Notes under the pieces: model-generated
The model's database searches: none
Seen by the model: only the letters and a program-made list of their open reading frames with translations
Told to the model about the DNA's origin: nothing
In this document: in pieces, positions 51,001-60,000 of the stretch
Numbering within the stretch: the stretch's first letter is position 1
Layout: every line of letters begins with the position of its first letter
NCBI GenBank assembly: GCA_033964015.1
Contig: CM066919.1
Location: 14,797,646 to 14,861,645, forward strand
DNA length: 64,000 nt
Source: Scolanthus callimorphus
Lineage: Eukaryota; Cnidaria; Anthozoa; Actiniaria; Edwardsiidae
Direction: 5' to 3'
Position numbers and translations under genes: made by a program

Positions 51001-54000
51001 GCATTGTTTACTAGTGAGAAGTATTTTTGTTTGATAAAACCATTGTTGCTTGGTTTGCTAGATTACCTGGGAAAAATTTCCAGTTTTCGAATTAATTTTT
51101 AACCCCTAAAAGGGACGACGAGCATCCCAGCCCAAACAAATTAAGAAATAATCATAGTCAGAGTTTTGAGCCTTGTACCAAAAATATAGTAATTCATAAA
51201 GACAAAGAGGCGCAAATCCAATATGAGAAAACTGGAAAAACAAACATTTTAGGCGTTATTTCGCCTGTGTCAGGTGCAATTGCGAGCCCTGGGCGGCCCC
51301 GGGTATGTGCAATAAAAACAAAAGCTCATCAACCTGTGAATATGGAGTCACCATTAGTAACTGGAAGGTTTGAATGGGAAACACTTTATTTTCACTCTCG
51401 GTACAGACAATTTCATTGCCCAGACCAGGGAGTCGCCTCCCTCTGACAGATCTGAAGTGAATATTTGTTTGTGGCATACCTGTGGTGAGCATTGGCTAAC
51501 ACTTGGCACAAGGAGCGAATTACCAAATTCTAGAGGGCTAACATTTATTATCATCTGATGAGGAGCAATGGAACATCTGTGTGTGGGGAACAGCTCAAAC
51601 AATATCTGTCATGAAAGATGGGAAACAAACGAGAGGCGAAACCTGCTGAGCTTTGTTCCATTCATTACTGATTTGGTAATTAATACATGAAAATTGTAAG
51701 CTTTAAGGGCGTTTCCGACCTGAATGGTAAAACAAAGCCCAGCTTCCATAAAATCTAGTAGTTGTCTTCAATTTCGCAACATTTTAGCAATTTTTATTTG
51801 AGTTTAAAGAATCAGCTTCATTTCAAATGCCTTAAGGTTGGTTTATTTCATGTTTTACTGCTACCAACTAACACTACCAGCAAAAAGAAACTGGAACGAA
51901 ATTCCACGTAATTCGGCCTTTGTTCCAACGAAATATCGTCGCGAATTTTCGACCCGATTTTCGTTGAATTTTCGCGCGGCGCCGAATTTTCGAAGACGGC
52001 CTTCGAATTTTCGATGCAAATAAACTCTAAATGCGCTGGAAAATGTACAACTTACTTGTCAAGACAAGCGTTTATAAAACGAAAACAATAACAGTTTGAT
52101 TCACCTGGTTCTAATCGAGAGCAAACCAATAACGCGTGATTTGCAATTTAAAGCAACGCTGCAAACTTTGCTTTCTTCATGACTCATTTACTCATAGAAA
52201 TACACGTTTTTTTGGGTTGAATCTCGAGAATTACGAGCAAGTTAAGCCGAACTGACAACGTTACTTGTAATTCATAAACTAAAGACAACATGATTTCAAA
52301 GTTAACGTCTTTATTAGAAATGATTACAAAGTTATTTTAAATGGAGTCTGCCTAATGGTCGCGGGTCGCGGGTCGCGAGTAAAAGGTGCGGGTGCGGGTA
52401 AAAAAGTGCGGGTGCGGGTAAAAAGGTGCGGGTCTTGGAAATTGTACCATAAAAATACCAAATCAGGCACTGGCTACTGCGGGCACTTAATAAAGCTGTA
52501 TTTTTTGTACCAGTGTACGAGGTGCTCGTAATTGGTAAGCTCCTGTTCTACACTACCTTACTCCACTTGAAGGCTTATCTAGTGGGATGTTCCCAGTTAG
52601 TAATTGCTTTGGCCGGCGAGTTTTGAAATTCATACAATCTTTTTTGCTTCAAGCTTTTTCAGCAAGGCTGTCTTCGTTGAAGGAAATAATTAAAAAATCT
52701 GTAAAATATTCATTTTTCAATGTAATCGAAAACAGTTTTCGGTAAGTTACTTCTAATGTCTTATACTATTTGTCCCATTTCGCTCTTTTCAGGGGTGATA
52801 TGCACTTTAAAATAAAATAACGTTGTGTAGATTGTCGTGTAATGGAGCTTGATATGATTCTAAATAATGCCCCAAGACCGCTTCTACAGTGGCTTCAACG
52901 TCAACTTTTGTTGTTTTCTTTGGTACCATATACAATAAAGAAAGTTGTATCCTAGGTAAGCGATAACTTTTTAGGCAGCTAACACGGGGCTTACGAATTA
53001 TGAGCTCCTAGTACGAAAACAATCACCTGGTGATTCATAGACAATTTTCAAGACCCGCACCATTTTACCAGTAGTAGCCAGTGCCTGATTTGGTATTTTT
53101 AGACAATTTCCAAGACCCGCACCTTTTTACCCGCACCCGCACTGTTTCACCCGCACCCGCACCCGCACCTTTTACTCGCGACCCGCGACCATTAGGCAGA
53201 CTCTTTTAAATGGCTCTTAGCGCTGCTAATTTTCGTAGGTTCTGGCATCGTTTCCCGATACTAACGCGGCACTGCTCCCATAGTCGGTGCTTTTCCCGAT
53301 CATCGCGGCATAAATGAGGAAAAGACTCCAACACTTCAGCTAAAATAGAAACATATATAAAAACGGTCTAAGAAAAGGTTTAAAAGTGCATGAATTCAAT
53401 AATCTGTACTCCGTTCATGTGTCTATCCAGTCCATCGTTATGCATTAAATCTGTCCCATGAAATTACCATTCACATTTACCTTTGATTGCACCAAGAAGT
53501 TTGGCATCTAAGGCGGCAAGGCCAGATGCAGCACCGCTGACTGTGGAGCGACCGAGGAGGTCCTTAGAACACAGCGTGTCTATGAAACGGAGAGCCATTT
53601 TCGTCGGCTTGGAAGCTGCTTTGCAGAAAGTGAATTCGTCGCCTGTCACCGTTATTTGCGACATTCCACCAACGCAAACTGCAGAGAGAAAACGTTATTT
53701 AGTGTTAATAAACAGTACAAGTATCCATTGCCATACGTCCGATACTATCTGATTGTGATTCTCGTATTTAGCAGGACTATAAATTACCTGTACAACTCTC
53801 TCGTAGACGCTCAATGAATTGCGGAGGGCAAGTCGACGATGGAGTGGCTGGCGGCAGCATAGGGGTCCGTAGCATTTGGGGTGGCGCTTGTCTGGCTGGA
53901 GTGGCTGGCACCGGCGACGAACTGTGCTGAGGCGTCGAGTGTAGTAACTGCGGCGGCGCTTGTCTGGCTAACAGAAGGTCCAGCTTAGCCTCCTGGCGGG

Positions 54001-57000
54001 CAAACGCACATAGAGTCCTAAAGTGATGATGTCACAAAAACAAAATTTTCGATTTAGCAATATTTGTTCCTTGATTTCGAAAGGGCATATCAATTGAAAG
54101 CTACCCACCAAAAATGAGGTGAATCGGGTTGAAACGCGACCGAGATATGGCCCGCTGAATACATAATTTTCTTTAACAAATCACTGTATTTTTGGTTCAG
54201 TTCATGAAGTTATGAACCAAAATACAGTGATTTGTTAAAGAAAATTATGTATTCATTGGGCATAGCTCAGTCGCGCTTCAACCGATTCACCTCATTTTTT
54301 ACATGCAACGTTTTTCGAAGTTGGTCTTTCATTATCCGTGGACTAAAATCTGAAATTCGAAATTTTTCAAATTTGTGACGTCACACTTTAGGACTCTATT
54401 CGAGACGCTCCAAAATCTGTCTCACGTCTCTGATTTCGTTTGCAATAGAGACATCTCTACTGCCACCACTCTGCAAAATATAATTATCCGGAATGTTAAC
54501 AAACTTTTCAGCTTTTACCAGTAGCAGTATGGAATAGCTTACCCGAGCAAGATGCTAAAATACTTGTCACGATACGCCGACCAAATAAAATAAAAAACAA
54601 ACGAAAAATAAACAATACTTACGAAAGAGACATCATTGTTGATAATCTGCAAAGCTGTGGAGACGATTCCCCTAGTGTCGGCCAGCAGATCGTCGTCCTC
54701 GAAGTCAAACAAACCTGAAGCTTGGTAGCGGCGACGAGGACTCCTTGACGATGAAGGCAGCTCCGCCACTTGCATTTCTAGCGAAGGATGGTCGCCCACG
54801 GGTAACTCAGGAGAATCTGGCTCTTGGGTGTCTAACGCCACAACGTCCTCTAGATCGGAAGCATTTGATGTTTCCACCACGGCGGTACTTTCACCTATCT
54901 CGATAATCTTTTTTATTCAAGAAAGAAAAGGCGCTGGTTCTGATACCGTTAACTGACTAGAAACATTTGTTAAGGTTACTGAGAACCTTCGCGCACGTGT
55001 TCGAAAAAAAAAATCATACACGTCCTTAGTTTAACCAAAACATATCAACCTATATATCGTTGGAAAGCTTATAGAATGGACTAGCGAACTATGGCAAAAA
55101 GAAATATTTTTTTCATAATTATAAATTTTTTTAAGGTTTATTAAAAATTCGGGTGTGAGAGTTTCAAGAGACCTTCACTCCCAAGTAACACATTGTTTTA
55201 ATCCTTAAAGGTGTTTCTCAAAAACCGTGTCTGCGTTTTTTAAAATTTTGCTTTGCTCAAAAATTATCGAACTTTTAAATTTCGAAGGTCAAATTTTGTG
55301 GAATTTTCACGCTCTAAAAATTTAAAAAATTCATAACTGTTGAACTAAACAAAATTTAAAAAATCGCAGACACGGTTTTTGAGAAACATCTTTAAGGATT
55401 AAAACAATGTGTTACTTGGGAGTCATGGTCCAGCAGTTCGACAGCGTTAGCTCATGAAAATAGCACACCAAAATGTTTAATCAGTGCTTTAAAAAAATTA
55501 CAGGTATCAATAAGTGATTTCTTTTTGCCATAGCCCGATAGTCCATTCTATAGCTTTCCAACGATATATAGGTTGATATATTTTGGTTAAACTAAGGACG
55601 TGTATGATTTTGTTTTCGAACAACGTGCGCGAAGGTTCTCAGTAACCTTAATGTAAAATAAAATAACGAACGGTTTTGGGATAACTGTTTAAAGAAGCAA
55701 TGTGTATTGACTTTTATTTCATTTGGGTGGTTCCTAATAGAACCGTTTTTTTTTTTGCTTGTCTGGATCTTAAAACTTGGTGGTTCCTCCCTGTGCCTCT
55801 ATCACCGCTGGAATACACTTGTCTATCATATGGTCGATGTAGCGAGCACATTTAGCGGCATCCATCCTCTCATTCCAAAACAGCTTGATCCCTTCCACGA
55901 GCTCCTGTTTGGTTTTCGGCTTGACGTGGGACCACAAAAACTCTTTCAGCTCATGCCACACCTTCTCTATGGGGTTCAGATCAGGGCTCTCTGCAGGGTC
56001 GGCCACCAATCAATGCCATTTTCTAGGTAAAAGTTCTTGCATCTGTTGGACGTGTGCTTTGGATCGTTGTCCTGGATCAGCCAGTGAGTCCCTGGCATTT
56101 TCTCGCGGAAGAATGGTACGAGCGTCCGTTCTAAGATCTCACAGTAGAATTCTGCGTCAAGGATCCCTCGAAAATGCAGATATTAGTAGCGCCGTTCTTG
56201 GAGATTCCGGCCCAAACATGCACTTTCAGGGGGTGCTTCGGCTTGGGTTTCTTCTCTTTAGGCCGGTCCTTTTTCCTGTAGCATGTCCTTCGGTACTGCT
56301 CGGCCTGTATAGATGACTCGGCAAAGATTGAATCCTTGAAACGATCACCAAGGGCAGCACATCTTTCTGCAAACTGAAGGCGCAACTCCTTGTTCTGATT
56401 ACGGATCATTTGACCGTGCTTGGTGGCTTCAAGGGTCCACTCTTTTCTCCGCTCGGCACGAACTGTAGAGACAAACACATGGATTCCGGCCTCCTCGAGT
56501 TTGGCCTTAAGCGCCTCGCCTGTCGTCTCGTCATTTCTCTCCATCTCGTCGTTTATGATCCGCGTACCAGCCTCAGTCAACTTCTCGGCCTTCCCGTCTT
56601 TCGTAAATCGCGGGTGGATCCGGTCTCGCGGTACTTCCGGACGATGGCTCCGACACTACCGAGGCTCACTGAGATGTTCTCTCTCGCCAACGCTGTTTTG
56701 ATGTCTTTGAGTTTTAAATGTTGTAAGTGCAAACGAACAATTCGCTCACGAGTGTAATCACTCACACGAGGCATGATCAATGAGAAAAGTGATTTCTTGA
56801 ACCTCATTCAGCCACTTTATAGGCACGGCTTTGTTGAGTGGTTGCTATAACGATGCACGTAAACAAAGGGCATGGGAACGAGTCGCACTGCAACAAGTAC
56901 TGACAACATGAAACGTGTGACGCTGCAATCATGCTGCCCGCGTTTTCTCGGTGGAAAATACTACATCAAAAGCTCACAATGGAGTATTCTTCTCTATCGC

Positions 57001-60000
57001 GTTTATATGTCGTGACTTGCAGGGATCTCGGCGCAGGAACAAATTCTTAAGGACAGGTACGTAACCGAGCATTGCCGTTCTCTTCGATCACACTTAGAAA
57101 AGCTTTTCAGAAAGGATTCCTGGAGTGCTTACAAAACGCACACTTGTGTTAGTCTGTCCTGAAATTACTTTATTAAGCTTGCGTTCAAGGAATTTCAGCC
57201 CATTCTCAATGTAGTCGTTTGCGTGCAGTATGGAAAAGTAAACAGTCAATTAAAGTTTTAGTCACAAGTACATTTCTCGCACTTCAGCGGTACATTCACG
57301 GCGAAAATTCGCTGAACGAAAAATCGCTGAACGAAAATTCGAAGCGATAATTCGCTTGACAGTGTCGATTAACGCGGCGAAAATTCGAGGGTTGGATCAC
57401 TTTTTCGCTGTTTTTCGTCGAATTTCGTTCCAGTTTCTTTTTGCTGGTAGTGTATCTTCACTGGTCGATTAGTGCGTATATAAGGTTTGTATGAATTAAT
57501 TATTATAATCATCAGTTTGATAGCTACTCAAGTGTTAGGGTCGTTTCTCACATCCCGTGTGTAAGACTGAGCACTTTTACTTTATTTCAGCAAGGCGTGA
57601 TGGCGCGCTTGTAGTATCATTTCGATGTTTTCGTAACTCTGGCAGACAGCCTAGTAGTCAATTCTTCACTGTGGTGTGGAAATTACTAAGCATCTTTGCA
57701 ATAGCTGCGAGCGCACTGTTTTTTCAGACCTGAACCGTCATTGCCAATTTCCATCCTCCCCCTCCCTTTGCATTGTATTCACCCCATACCTTACAGTGCG
57801 ACTACGTCAACCGGGCCATCCCGTAAAAAGTTTGTCATTTAGAGATTCAAACCATTTTAAGCAAATTTAATACCTGCAATACATCTGACGATGAGTAATT
57901 AAGTGTTTTGAAGTTATTTCTGCCCATAAATTCCACAATTTTTACGAGAAAAGCGATATTTCGGTGTCTCAGATCTCAAGAAAGTCGAGATCCTTTGTTC
58001 TGTACTCGCTTTTTGATTGGCTAACTTCTTACAAAATGGCCCGGTTGACGTAGTCGCACAGTAAAGAGCACAATGAGAACAATGAAGATAGATAACTATT
58101 GTCTTGTTTCTATCTCCTCAATGTATGACTAGAATTTCTTTATATCACCGAACATGATATAATTTTTTTCTTGCATTTATTTCTAAAACTATTAAACATT
58201 ACCTATAAAACCTATAAAAGAGATTTCTCCTTACCTCTTTATTGGCAACTTTGGTAAAATTAAATTTGTTTGCATCAAATGCCTGTGAGACGCTTGCCAT
58301 TGGCTGTGGTTTTCTCCTTTGAACAAATCTTTTTTCATTTAGTTGTGCCACAAGTTTGTATTTCCCTGGTAAAAGTTTGGTCTCCATGCAGTCCAGTGTA
58401 TATTTAAAACAGCCATCTGCCATGGCTTTGGACCAGGAAGTCTGCAAGAGCTGATCAAACTGAAGAAAAAATAAACAACTGAGAGTAATAATGTTTTTAA
58501 TAAAAATCGGTAAAAATACAAAGAGTCATCACTTTTGAGAATTCTCATATCATTCTATTCAAGTTGCCATTCCAAGGAGGTTGGAGGAGTTTGGGTCCTC
58601 AATGGGGGTGTGGTTGCTCTTACACTCGAAATTCAAAGATGGGTGGTACAAATGGCACTTAGGGAATTTCGGGATGCATGGTACAAGTAGTACTTGGAAT
58701 TGCAGGGTGAACAAGCATTTGGGGCAGGGGGGAGGGGGGGTCACAACTAATGCAAATGTATGGTGACCCTCACCATTTTTGTCCATTTTCTTTAATGTTC
58801 AGTGTATTTTTTGTCCCAAAAGGGTGGGTCACACGCACCCTAGGACCCCTCTTTCCTAGGCCCTAGGTGGGCTACAAGATATGGGGCCTCAACACCAGGG
58901 ATGAAACTACCCAGCCAAAAGATTCATAAGTTTTGAGAATTCTCTCAGCAGTCCTCAAATGCCAGTATGATATCAGACAAGAAAAATTCCTCCCTGTTGC
59001 TTTTTCCTAAAAAAAGAATCTTTTATTCATTTTAAACTGTTTCAACCCCAAAAATAAGATGATGAGGATGATCAAGGCAAAGAACTTTTTCCCATGGTGG
59101 TCACAGCTCATATTTGGTGGGGCTCTTGGAGCAAACAAAACATTCTTTTTAGATCATGCAATGAGGCGGTCATGCACATTCTTAACTCTGTTTGCGCTTC
59201 ACATTTTCAGCTACTCATTTACAGCTTCATTTTCGGCTACACATTTCCTTCATTCCTCCCGCATAGCACATTGGCATTTCTAGATGCCTGTATTTGTTTC
59301 CTTTTTGTTTCACAAAATCTACAGATTTCTGATCTCAGGGGGATTGACAGCTTAATGAAATAGGCATTGAAGCATTGTCAAGGTTTTGTGCCTACCTTGC
59401 TAGGTGAACTGCCTAGTTTCCAGGAATCCTTCAAAGTACTCTCATTATAAATAAAAGTAGTCCAGTCTTTAGAACAAACTTCCCCATTTACCTAAGGAAA
59501 AAATAAATAAATAAGTACCTCTTAAACTTTAGCTACAAAGGTACTAGAGCCCAACACTGGCTTTTTGTGTTAGGGGAACAAAAACATGACCTAAATTGTA
59601 ACCCCAAAACATGCATTATTTGAAATTGAGACTCCAAAAAGCTCTCCAAAAACACAGAGCTCCCACAGAGAAGAGAATTTTCATACGTTTTGGGGAGCCT
59701 CAAAACGGGAATCCTCAAAGGGGGTCCTGAATATGTTTTGTGCACTTAGGGTCTTATACTGTCATTCTCCTATCAATCTTTTTCAAGAGAAGCCATAAAG
59801 CACCCTTCTTGTGCTAAGGGTCTGCACTTGGGTTCTAGTGTAAACCATAAAGGACATGAGTTTGATATCCTTGTGCTTGTGCTTGATGTGCTTGTGTTCA
59901 ATTTGATTGGTGTATTCTGTACCAAGTCACAACAATAATAATTATTACAAGAGATTAGTATCAAGTAAATATCGGATCAATGAAAACAGTCCTGAAATTT

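Larger units (their letters stand above)
51871..57452. mobile_element. 5.6-kb TIR-bounded block carrying a BEN-domain gene
   Basis: Ends CACTACCAGCAAAAAGAAAC (51872) and the complement ending GCTGGTAGTG (57452) are inverted over at least 33 bp. Both ends are followed inward by opposed GAAAATTCG subterminal repeats (51940-52015 and 57300-57395). A TA lies outside each end (51869-51870, 57453-57454; the left has one extra A). After subtracting four later insertions, what remains is mostly the BEN-domain gene. So either the gene is cargo, or two solo ends happen to flank it. It lies in GDPGP1 intron 3. Confidence 0.5.
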
